A DNA stretch of 64,000 nucleotides from contig OV050033.1 of NCBI GenBank assembly GCA_920105625.2, forward strand, positions 113,235,700 to 113,299,699, read 5' to 3'. A program made the translations under genes and the position numbers. Below the pieces are notes generated by a model that saw nothing but the letters and a program-made list of their open reading frames with translations, was not told the DNA's origin and did no database searches. The first letter of the stretch is position 1, and every line of letters begins with the position of its first letter. Source of the DNA: Clusia tigrina. Lineage: Eukaryota; Arthropoda; Insecta; Diptera; Clusiidae. Of this stretch, positions 51,694 to 62,381 are shown piece by piece.

Positions 51694-54639
51694 AGGGCCA
51701 TTTGAAGTTTTATCAGTGTTTGATTTGGGACTCAAGGGTAGCAAAGCTTTGAGCGATAGCTTAAATTGACAAGTGGCTCCAGTACTTTATTGTTACAAAA
51801 TTTCAAGGTTTTATGACGCTCCAGTAAAAAGTTACAAGCATTTGTATGTTGCAAACTTTGATAGGTGTAGGACGTACCGTATAGAAGTTAGGGCCATTTG
51901 AAGTATTATCGGTGTTTGATTTGGGACTCAAGGGTAGCATAGCTTTGAGCGATAGCTTAAATTGACAAGAGGCTCGAGTACTTTATTGTTACAAAATTTC
52001 AAGGTTTTATGACGCTCCAGTAAAAAGTTGCAAGCATTTGTATGTTGCAAACTTTGATAGGTGTAGGACGTACCGTATAGAAGTTAGGGCCATTTGAAGA
52101 TTTATCAGTGTTTGATTTGGGACTCAAGGGTAGCATAGCTTTGAGCGATAGCTTAAATTGACAAGAGGCTCGAGTACTTTATTGTTACAAAATTTCAAGG
52201 TTTTATGACGCTCCAGTAAAAAGTTGCAAGCATTTGTATGTTGCAAACTTTGATAGGTGTAGGACGTACCGTATAGAAGTTTGGGCCATTTGAAGTTTTA
52301 TCAGTGATTGATTTGGGACTCAAGGGCAGCATAGCTTTGAGCGATAGCTTAAATTGACAAGAGGCTCGAGTACTTTATTGTTACAAAATTTCAAGGTTTT
52401 ATGACGCTCCAGTAAAAAGTTGCAAGCATTTCTATGTTGCAAACTTTGATAGGTGTAGGACGTACCGTACAGAAGTTAGGGCCACTTGAAGTTTTATCAG
52501 TGATTGATTTGGGACTCAAGGGTAGCATAGCTTTGAGCGATAGCTTAAATTGACAAGAGGCTCGAGTACTTTATTGTTACAAAATTTCAAGGTTTTATGA
52601 CGTTCCAGTAAAAAGTTACAAGCATTTGTATGTTGCAAACTTTGATAGGTGTAGGACGTACCGTATAGAAGTTAGGGCCATTTGAAGTTTTATCAGTGTC
52701 TGATTTGGGACTCACGGGTAGCATAGCTTTGAGCGATAGCTTAAATTGACAAGAGGCTCGAGTACTTTATTGTTACAAAATTTCAAAGTTTTATGACGCT
52801 CCAGTAAAAAGTTACAAGCATTTGTATGTTGCAAAGTTTGATAGGTGTAGGACGTACTGTATAGAAGTTAGGGCCATTTGAAGTTTTATCAGTGATTGAT
52901 TTGGGTATCAAGGGTAGCATAGCTTTGAGCGATAACTTAAATTGACAAGAGGCTCGAGCACTTTATTGTTACAAAATTTCAAGGTTTTATGACGCTCCAG
53001 TAAAAAGTTACAGGCATTTGTATGTTGCAAACTTTGATAGTTGTAGGACGTACCGTATAGAAGTTCGGGCCATTTGAAGTTTTATCAGTGTTTGACGTGG
53101 GACTCAAGGGTAGCATAGCTTTGAGCGATAGCTTAAATTGACAAGAGGCTCGAGTACTTTATTGTTACAAAATTTCAAGGTTTTATGACGCTCCAGTAAA
53201 AAGTTGCAAGTATTTGTATGTTGCAAATTTTGATAGGTGTAGGACGTACCGTATAGAAGTTAGTTACATTTGATGTTTTATCAGTGTCTGAATTGGCACT
53301 CACGGGTAGCATAGCTTTGAGCGATAGCTTAAATTGACAAGAGGCTCGAGTACTTTATTGTTACAAAATTTCAAGGTTTTATGACGCTCCCGTAAAAAGT
53401 TGCAAGCATTTGTATGTTGCAAACTTTGATAGGCGTAGGACGTACCGTATAGAAGTTAGGGCCATTTGAAGTTTTATCAGTGTTTGATTTGGGACTCAAG
53501 GGTAGCATAGGTTTGAGCGATAGCTTGAATTGACAAGAGGCTCGAGTACTTTATTGTTACAAAATTTCAAGGTTTTATGACGCTCCAGTAAAAAGTTACA
53601 AGCATTTGTATTTTGCAAACTTTGATAGGTGTAGGACGTACCGTATAGAAGTTAGGGCCATTTGAAGTATTATCAGTGTTTGATTTGGGACTCAAGGGTA
53701 GCATAGCTTTGAGCGATAGCTTAAATTGACAAGAGGCTCGAGTACTTTATTGTTACAAAATTTCAAGGTTTTATGACGCTCCAGTAAAAAGTTACAAGCA
53801 TTTGTATGTTGCAAACTTTGATAGGTGTAGGACGTTCCGTATAGAAGTTAGGGCCATTTGATGATTTATCAGTGTTTGATTTGGGACTCAAGGGTAGCAT
53901 AGCTTTGAGCGATAGCTTAAATTGACAAGAGACTCGAGTACTTTATTGTTACAAAATTTCAAGGTTTTATGACGCTCCAGTAAAAAGTTGCAAGCATTTG
54001 TATGTTGAAAACTTTGATAGGTGCAGGACGTACCGTATAGAAGTTAGGGCCATTTGAAGTTTTATCAGTGTTTGATTTGGGACTCAAGGGTAGCATAGCT
54101 TTGAGCGATAGCTTAAATTGACAAGAGGCTCGAGTACTTTAGTGTTACAAAATTTCAAGGTTTTATAACGCTCCAGTAAAAAGTTACAAGCATTTGTATG
54201 TTGCAAACTTTGATAGGTGTATGACGTACTGTATAGAAGTTAGGGCCATTTGAAGTTTTATCAGTGATTGATTTGGGTCTCAATGGTAGCATAGCTTTGA
54301 GCGATAGCTTAATTTGACAAGAGGCTCGAGTACTTTATTGTTACAAAATTTCAAGGTTTTATAACGCTCCAGTAAAAAGTTACAAGCATTTGTATGTTGC
54401 AAACTTTGATAGGTATAGGACGTGCCGTATAGAAGTTAGGGCCATTTGAAGATTTATCAGTGTTTGATTTGGGACTCACGGGTAGTATAGCTTTGAGCGA
54501 TAGCTTAAATTGACAAGAGGCTCGAGTACTTTATTGTTACAAAATTTCAAGGTTTTATGACGCTCCAGTAAAAAGTTACAAGCATTTGTATGTTGCAAAC
54601 TTTGATAGGTGTAGGACGTACCGTATAGAAGTTAGGGCC
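51694..54639. repeat. Mixed full-length monomers
   Basis: No truncated monomers and no clear HOR. Private variants include GTTAGTTACATTTG near 53270 and GCATAGGTTTGAGC near 53510. No gene is seen. Confidence 0.8.
52087..52282 (+). repeat. Representative full-length 196-bp monomer
   Basis: This copy is close to the majority sequence. I counted 74 G+C in 196 bp. Internal landmarks: a heptamer direct repeat ATAGCTT at 52135-52141 and 52148-52154 (13 bp apart); a CTCGAG hexamer (XhoI site) at 52169-52174; A/T tracts AAAATTT at 52189-52195, TTTT at 52201-52204 and AAAAA at 52218-52222; two palindromic TTGCAA motifs at 52224-52229 and 52241-52246; and ACGTAC at 52264-52269. Common variant positions across the array are GAAG followed by TTTT, ATTT or TATT; GTGTTTG versus GTGATTG or GTTTGACG; AGCTTAA versus AACTTAA; and TTGCAAG versus TTACAAG or TTACAGG. 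The choice of start at GGGCC is arbitrary. Confidence 0.95.
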
Positions 54640-55680
54640 ATTTGAAGATTTATCAGTGTTTGATTTGGGACTCACGGGTAGCATAGTTTTGAGCGATAGC
54701 TTAAATTGACAAGAGGCTCGAGTACTTTATTGTTACAAAATTTCAAGGTTTTATGACGCTCCAGTAAAAAGTTGCAAGCATTTGTATGTTGCAAACTTTG
54801 ATAGGTGTAGGACGTACCGTATAGAAGTTAGGGCCATTTGAAGTTTTATCAGTGTTTGATTTGGGACTCAAGGGTAGCCTAGCTTTGAGCGATAGCTTCA
54901 ATTGACAAGAGGCTCGAGTACTTTATTGTTACAAAATTTCGAGGTTTTATGAAGCTCCAGTAAAAAGTTACAAGCATTTGTATGTTGCAAATTTTGATAG
55001 GTATAGGACGTACCGTATAGAAGTTAGGGCCATTTGAAGTTTTATCAGTGTTTGATTTGGGACTCAAGGGTAGCATAGCTTTGAGCGATAGCTTAAATTG
55101 ACAAGAGGCTCGAATACTTTATTGTTACAAAATTTCAAGGTTTTATGACGCTCCAGTAAAAAGTTACAAGCATTTGTATGTTGCAAACTTTGATAGGTGT
55201 AGGACGTACGTATAGAAGTTAGGGCTATTTGAAGTTTTATCAGTGTCTGATTTGGGACTCACGCGTAGCATAGCTTTGAGCGATAGCTTAAATTGACAAG
55301 AGGCTCGAGTACTTTATTGTTACAAAATTTCAAGGTTTTATGACACTCCAGTAAAAAGTTGCAAGCATTTGTATGTTGCAAACTTTGATAGGCGTAGGAC
55401 GTACCGTATAGAAGTTAGGGCCATTTGATGATTTATCAGTGTTTGATTTGGGACTCAAGGGTAGCATAGCTTTGAGCGATAGCTTAAATTGACAAGAGAC
55501 TCGAGTACTTTATTGTTACAAAATTTCAAGGTTTTATGACGCTCCAGTAAAAAGTTGCAAGCATTAGTATGTTGCAAACTTTGATAGGTGTAGGACGTAC
55601 CGTATAGAAGTTAGGGCCATTTGAAGTTTTATCAGTGTTTGATTTGGGACTCAAGGGTAGCATAGCTTTGAGCGATAGCT
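54640..55680. repeat. Divergent extra copy of part of the 1959-bp HOR
   Basis: GGTAGCCTAGC (54873), a GGACGTACGTATAG monomer with one base missing (55201) and GAGACTCGAG align with 57579-58619 at an offset of 2939 bp (15 x 196 minus 1). It differs at more positions than the two downstream units differ from each other, so it is the older copy. Confidence 0.85.
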
Positions 55681-56130
55681 TAAATTGACAAGAGGCTCGG
55701 TTACTTTATTGTTACAAAATTTCAAGGTTTTATGACGCTCCAGTAAAAAGTTACAAGCATTTGTATGTTGCAAACTTTGATAGGTGTAGGACGTACCGTA
55801 TAGAAGTTAGGGCCATTTGAAGTTTTATCAGTGTTTGATTTGGGACTCAAGGGTAGCATAGCTTTGAGCGATAACTTAAATTGACAAGAGGCTCGAGTAC
55901 TTTATTGTTACAAAATTTCAAGGTTTTATGACGCTCCAGTAAAAAGTTACAGGCATTTGTATGTTGCAAACGTTGATAGTTGTAGGACGTACCGTATAGT
56001 AGTTAGGGCCATTTGAAGTTTTATCAGTGTTTGACGTGGGACTCAAGGGTAGCATAGCTTTGAGCGATAGCTTAAATTGACAAGAGGCTCGAGTACTTTA
56101 TTGTTACAAAATTTCAAGGTTTTATGACGC
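55681..56130. repeat. Mixed monomers before the 56131 block
   Basis: Full-length monomers, including GATAACTT and CAAACGTTGATAGTTG types with GTTTGACGTGG. They resemble, but do not exactly match, the order near 57100 and 61440. Confidence 0.8.
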
Positions 56131-57749
56131 TCCCGCAAAAAGTTACAAGCATTTGTATGTTGCAAACTTTGATAGGTGTAGGACGTACCGTATAGAAGTT
56201 AGGGCCATTTGATGATTTATCTGTGTTTGATTTGGGACTCAAGAGTAGCATAGCTTTGAGCGATAGCTTAAATTGAAAAGAGGCTCGAGTACTTTATTGT
56301 TACAAAATTTCAAGGTTTTATGACGCTCCAGTAAAAAGTAGCAAGCACTTGTATGTTGCAAACTTTGATAGGTGTAGGACGTACCGTATAGAAGTTAGGG
56401 CCATTTGAAGTTTTATCAGTGTTTGATTTGGGACTCAAGGGTAGCATAGCTTTGAGCGATAGCTTAAATTGACCAGAGGCTCGAGTACTTTATTGTTACA
56501 AAATTTCAAGGTTTTATGACGCTCCAGTAAAAAGTTACAAGCATTTGTATGTTGCAAACATTGATAGGTGTATGACGTACTGTATAGAAGTTAGGGCCAT
56601 TTGAAGTTTTATCAGTGATTGATTTGGGTCTCAAGGGTAGCATAGCTTTGAGCGATAGCTTAATTTGACAAGAGGCTCGAGTACTTTATTGTTACAAAAT
56701 TTCAAGGTTTTATGACGCTCCAGTAAAAAGTTACAAGCATTTGTATGTTGCAAACTTTGATAGGTGTAGGACGTACCGTATAGAAGTTAGGGCCATTTGA
56801 ATATTTATCAGTGTTTGATTTGGGACTCACGGGTAGTATAGCTTTGAGCGATAGCTTAAATTGACAAGAGGCTCGAGTACTTTATTGTTACAAAATTTCA
56901 AGGTTTTATGACGCTCCAGTAAAAAGTTACAAGCATTTGTATGTTGCAAACTTTGATAGGTGTAGGACGTACCGTATAGAAGTTAGGGCCATTTGAAGTA
57001 TTATCAGTGTTTGATTTGGGACTCAAGGGTAGCATAGCTATGAGCGAGAACTTAAATTGACAAGAGGCTCGAGTACTTTATTGTTACAAAATTTCAAGGT
57101 TTTATGACGCTCCAGTAAAAAGTTACAGGCATTTGTATGTTGCAAACGTTGATAGTTGTAGGATGTACCGTATAGAAGTTAGGGCCATTTGAAGTTTTAT
57201 CAGTGTTTGACGTGGGACTCAAGGGTAGCATAGCTTTGAGCGATAGCTTAAATTGACAAGAGGCTCGAGTACTTTATTGTTACAAAATTTCAAGGTTTTA
57301 TGACGCTCCAGCAAAAAGTTACAAGCATTTGTATGTTGCAAACTTTGATAGGTGTAGGACGTACCGTATAGAAGTTAGGGCCATTTGATGATTTATCTGT
57401 GTTTGATTTGGGACTCAAGAGTAGCATAGCTCTGAGCGATAGCTTAAATTGAAAAGAGGCTCGAGTACTTTATTGTTACAAAATTTCAAGGTTTTATGAC
57501 GCTCCAGTAAAAAGTAGCAAGCATTTGTATGTTGCAAACTTTGATAGGTGTAGGACGTACTGTATAGAAGTTAGGGCCATTTGAAGATTTATCAGTGTTT
57601 GATTTGGGACTCACGGGTAGCATAGCTTTGAGCGATAGCTTAAATTGACAAGAGGCTCGAGTACTTTATTGTTACAAAATTTCAAGGTTTTATGACGCTC
57701 CAGTAAAAAGTTGCAAGCATTTGTATGTTGCAAACTTTGATAGGTGTAG
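56131..57749. repeat. Duplicated block, copy 1 (partner 62382-64000)
   Basis: TCCCGCAAAA (56131), AGTAGCAAGCACTT (56341), GACCAGAGG (56471), GAATATTTATC (56799) and GGATGTACC (57161) all recur 6251 bp downstream. One clear difference is GAGCGAGAAC here against GAGCGATAAC in the partner. The offset equals 32 x 196 minus 21, fully explained by indels between the copies. Confidence 0.92.
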
Positions 57750-59123
57750 GACGTACCGTATAGAAGTTAGGGCCATTTGAAGTTTTATCAGTGTTTGATT
57801 TGGGACTCAAGGGTAGCCTAGCTTTGAGCGATAGCTTAAATTGACAAGAGGCTCGAGTACTTTATTGTTACAAAATTTCAAGGTTTTATGAAGCTCCAGT
57901 AAAAAGTTACAAGCATTTGTATGTTGCAAATTTTGATAGGTATAGGACGTACCGTATAGAAGTCAGGGCCATTTGAAGTTTTATCAGTGTTTGATTTGGG
58001 ACTCAAGGGTAGCATAGCTTTGAGCGATAGCTTAAATTGACAAGAGGCTCGAATACTTTATTGTTACAAAATTTCAAGGTTTTATGACGCTCCAGTAAAA
58101 AGTTACAAGCATTTGTATGTTGCAAACTTTGATAGGTGTAGGACGTACGTATAGAAGTTAGGGCCATTTGAAGTTTTATCAGTGTCTGATTTGGGACTCA
58201 CGGGTAGCATAGCTTTGAGCGATAGCTTAAATTGACAAGAGGCTCGAGTACTTTATTGTTACAAAATTTCAAGGTTTTATGACGCTCCAGTAAAAAGTTG
58301 CAAGCATTTGTATGTTGCAAACTTTGATAGCCGTAGGACGTACCGTATAGAAGTTAGGGCCATTTGATGATTTATCAGTGTTTGATTTGGGACTCAAGGG
58401 TAGCATAGCTCTGAGCGATAGCTTAAATTGACAAGAGACTCGAGTACTTTATTGTTACAAAATTTCAAGGTTTTATGACGCTCCAGTAAAAAGTAGCAAG
58501 CATTTGTATGTTGCAAACTTTGATAGGTGTAGGACGTACCGTATAGAAGTTAGGGCCATTTGAAGTTTTATCAGTGTTTGATTTGGGACTCAAGGGTAGC
58601 ATAGCTTTGAGCGATAGCTTAAATTGACAAGAGGCTCGAGTACTTTATTGTTACAAAATTTCAAGGTTTTATGACGCTCCAGTGAAAAGTTACAAGCATT
58701 TGTATGTTGCAAACTTTGATAGGTGTATGACGTACTGTATAGAAGTTAGGGCCATTTGAAGTTTTATCAGTGATTGATTTGGGTCTCAAGGGTAGCATAG
58801 CTTTGAGCGATAGCTTAATTTGACAAGAGGCTCGAGTACTTTATTGTTACAAAATTTCAAGGTTTTATGACGCTCCAGTAAAAAGTTACAAGCATTTGTA
58901 TGTTGCAAACTTTGATAGGTGTAGGACGTACCGTATAGAAGTTAGGACCATTTGAAGATTTATCAGTGTTTGATTTGGGACTCACGGGTAGCATAGCTTT
59001 GAGCAATAGCTTAAATTGACAAGAGGCTCGAGTACTTTATTGTTACAAAATTTCAAGGTTTTATGACGCTCCAGTAAAAAGTTGCAAGCATTTGTATGTT
59101 GCAAACTTTGATAGGTGTAGGAC
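57165..59123. repeat. 10-monomer tandem duplication, 1959 bp (first)
   Basis: Ten monomers, one of which lacks a base (GGACGTACGTATAG at 58140), so 1960 minus 1. Markers are GATTTATCTG with AAGAGTAGC, GCTCTGAGCG, AAGTAGCAAGC, GTAGCCTAGC, GATAGCCGTAGG, CCAGTGAAAAG and GAGCAATAGC. All recur at an offset of 1959 bp. Confidence 0.93.
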
Positions 59124-61082
59124 GTACCGTATAGAAGTTAGGGCCATTTGAAGTTTTATCAGTGTTTGACGTGGGACTCAAGGGTAGCATAGCTTTGAGC
59201 GATAGCTTAAATTGACAAGAGGCTCGAGTACTTTATTGTTACAAAATTTCAAGGTTTTATGACGCTCCAGCAAAAAGTTACAAGCATTTGTATGTTGCAA
59301 ACTTTGATAGGTGTAGGACGTACCGTATAGAAGTTAGGGCCATTTGATGATTTATCTGTGTTTGATTTGGGACTCAAGAGTAGCATAGCTCTGAGCGATA
59401 GCTTAAATTGAAAAGAGGCTCGAGTACTTTATTGTTACAAAATTTCAAGGTTTTATGACGCTCCAGTAAAAAGTAGCAAGCATTTGTATGTTGCAAACTT
59501 TGATAGGTGTAGGACGTACTGTATAGAAGTTAGGGCCATTTGAAGATTTATCAGTGTTTGATTTGGGACTCACGGGTAGCATAGCTTTGAGCGATAGCTT
59601 AAATTGACAAGAGGCTCGAGTACTTTATTGTTACAAAATTTCAAGGTTTTATGACGCTCCAGTAAAAAGTTGCAAGCATTTGTATGTTGCAAACTTTGAT
59701 AGGTGTAGGACGTACCGTATAGAAGTTAGGGCCATTTGAAGTTTTATCAGTGTTTGATTTGGGACTCAAGGGTAGCCTAGCTTTGAGCGATAGCTTAAAT
59801 TGACAAGAGGCTCGAGTACTTTATTGTTACAAAATTTCAAGGTTTTATGAAGCTCCAGTAAAAAGTTACAAGCATTTGTATGTTGCAAATTTTGATAGGT
59901 ATAGGACGTACCGTATAGAAGTCAGGGCCATTTGAAGTTTTATCAGTGTTTGATTTGGGACTCAAGGGTAGCATAGCTTTGAGCGATAGCTTAAATTGAC
60001 AAGAGGCTCGAATACTTTATTGTTACAAAATTTCAAGGTTTTATGACGCTCCAGTAAAAAGTTACAAGCATTTGTATGTTGCAAACTTTGATAGGTGTAG
60101 GACGTACGTATAGAAGTTAGGGCCATTTGAAGTTTTATCAGTGTCTGATTTGGGACTCACGGGTAGCATAGCTTTGAGCGATAGCTTAAATTGACAAGAG
60201 GCTCGAGTACTTTATTGTTACAAAATTTCAAGGTTTTATGACGCTCCAGTAAAAAGTTGCAAGCATTTGTATGTTGCAAACTTTGATAGCCGTAGGACGT
60301 ACCGTATAGAAGTTAGGGCCATTTGATGATTTATCAGTGTTTGATTTGGGACTCAAGGGTAGCATAGCTCTGAGCGATAGCTTAAATTGACAAGAGACTC
60401 GAGTACTTTATTGTTACAAAATTTCAAGGTTTTATGACGCTCCAGTAAAAAGTAGCAAGCATTTGTATGTTGCAAACTTTGATAGGTGTAGGACGTACCG
60501 TATAGAAGTTAGGGCCATTTGAAGTTTTATCAGTGTTTGATTTGGGACTCAAGGGTAGCATAGCTTTGAGCGATAGCTTAAATTGACAAGAGGCTCGAGT
60601 ACTTTATTGTTACAAAATTTCAAGGTTTTATGACGCTCCAGTGAAAAGTTACAAGCATTTGTATGTTGCAAACTTTGATAGGTGTATGACGTACTGTATA
60701 GAAGTTAGGGCCATTTGAAGTTTTATCAGTGATTGATTTGGGTCTCAAGGGTAGCATAGCTTTGAGCGATAGCTTAATTTGACAAGAGGCTCGAGTACTT
60801 TATTGTTACAAAATTTCAAGGTTTTATGACGCTCCAGTAAAAAGTTACAAGCATTTGTATGTTGCAAACTTTGATAGGTGTAGGACGTACCGTATAGAAG
60901 TTAGGACCATTTGAAGATTTATCAGTGTTTGATTTGGGACTCACGGGTAGCATAGCTTTGAGCAATAGCTTAAATTGACAAGAGGCTCGAGTACTTTATT
61001 GTTACAAAATTTCAAGGTTTTATGACGCTCCAGTAAAAAGTTGCAAGCATTTGTATGTTGCAAACTTTGATAGGTGTAGGAC
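59124..61082. repeat. 10-monomer tandem duplication, 1959 bp (second)
   Basis: No difference from the first copy was seen at the landmarks compared. Homology runs on to 61128, then breaks where the partner has GTTTGACGTGG and this copy GTTTGATTTGG. Confidence 0.93.
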
Positions 61083-62381
61083 GTACCGTATAGAAGTTAG
61101 GGCCATTTGAAGTTTTATCAGTGTTTGATTTGGGACTCAAGGGTAGCCTTGCTTTGAGCGATAGCTTAAATTGACAAGAGGCTCGAGTACTTTATTGTTA
61201 CAAAATTTCAAGGTTTTATGACGCTCCAGTAAAGAGTTACAAGCATTTGTATGTTGCAAACTTTGATAGGTGTAGGACGTACCGTATAGAAGTTAGGGCC
61301 ATTTGAAGTATTATCAGTGTTTGATTTGGGACTCAAGGGTAGCATAGCTTTGAGCGATAGCTTAAATTGACAAGAGGCTCGAGTACTTTATTGTTACAAA
61401 ATTTCAAGGTTTTATGACGCTCCAGTAAAAAGTTACAGGCATTTGTATGTTGCAAACGTTGATAGTTGTAGGACGTACCGTATAGAAGTTAGGGCCATTT
61501 GAAGTTTTATCAGTGTTTGACGTGGGACTCAAGGGTAGCATAGCTTTGAGCGATAGCTTAAATTGACAAGAGGCTCGAGTACTTTATTGTTACAAAATTT
61601 CAAGGTTTTATGACGCTCCAGCAAAAAGTTACAAGCATTTGTATGTTGCAAACTTTGATAGGTGTAGGACGTACCGTATAGAAGTTAGGGCCATTTGAAG
61701 TTTTATCAGTGTTTGATTTGGGACTCAAGGGTAGCATAGCTTTGAGCGATAGCTTAAATTGTTACAAAATTTCTTTATTGTTACAAAATTTCAAGGTTTT
61801 ATGACGCTCCAGTAAAAAGTTACAAGCATTTGTATGTTGCAAACATTGTACCGTATAGAAGTTAGGGCCATTTGAAGTTTTATCAGTGTTTGATTTGGGA
61901 CTCAAGGGTAGCATAGCTTTGAGCGATAGCTTAAATTGACCAGAGGCTCGAGTACTTTATTGTTACAAAATTTCAAGGTTTTATGACGCTCCAGTAAAAA
62001 GTTACAAGCATTTGTATGTTGCAAACTTTGATAGGTGTATGACGTACTGTATAGAAGTTAGGGCCATTTGAAGTATTATCAGTGATTGATTTGGGTCTCA
62101 ATGGTAGCATAGCTTTGAGCGATAGCTTAATTTGACAAGAGGCTCGAGTACTTTATTGTTAAAAAATTTCAAGGTTTTATGACGCTCCAGTAAAAAGTTA
62201 CAAGCATTTGTATGTTGCAAACTTTGATAGGTGTAGGACGTACCGTATAGAAGTTAGGGCCATTTGAAGATTTATCAGTGTTTTATTTGGGACTCACGGG
62301 TAGCATAGTTTTGAGCGATAGCTTAAATTGACAAGAGGCTCGAGTACTTTATTGTTACAAAATTTCAAGGTTTTATGACGC
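61083..62381. repeat. Mixed satellite with two rearranged junctions
   Basis: Full-length monomers, of which one or two are broken. At 61762-61773 the bases TTACAAAATTTC replace the normal 17 bp between AAATTG and TTTATTG, removing CTCGAG. At 61848/61849, 14 bp between CAAACATTG and TACCG are missing. Together they shorten the array by 19 bp. No gene is seen. Confidence 0.88.

Noticed and set aside
6643..55076. Open reading frames of 61-79 codons on both strands, many with near-identical products
   Set aside because: They are short readings of the satellite itself. They occur only where a substitution removes a stop codon, they shift frame at every 196-bp boundary (196 is not a multiple of 3), and repeated copies simply follow the HOR duplications. 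No start context, domain or coding constraint is visible.
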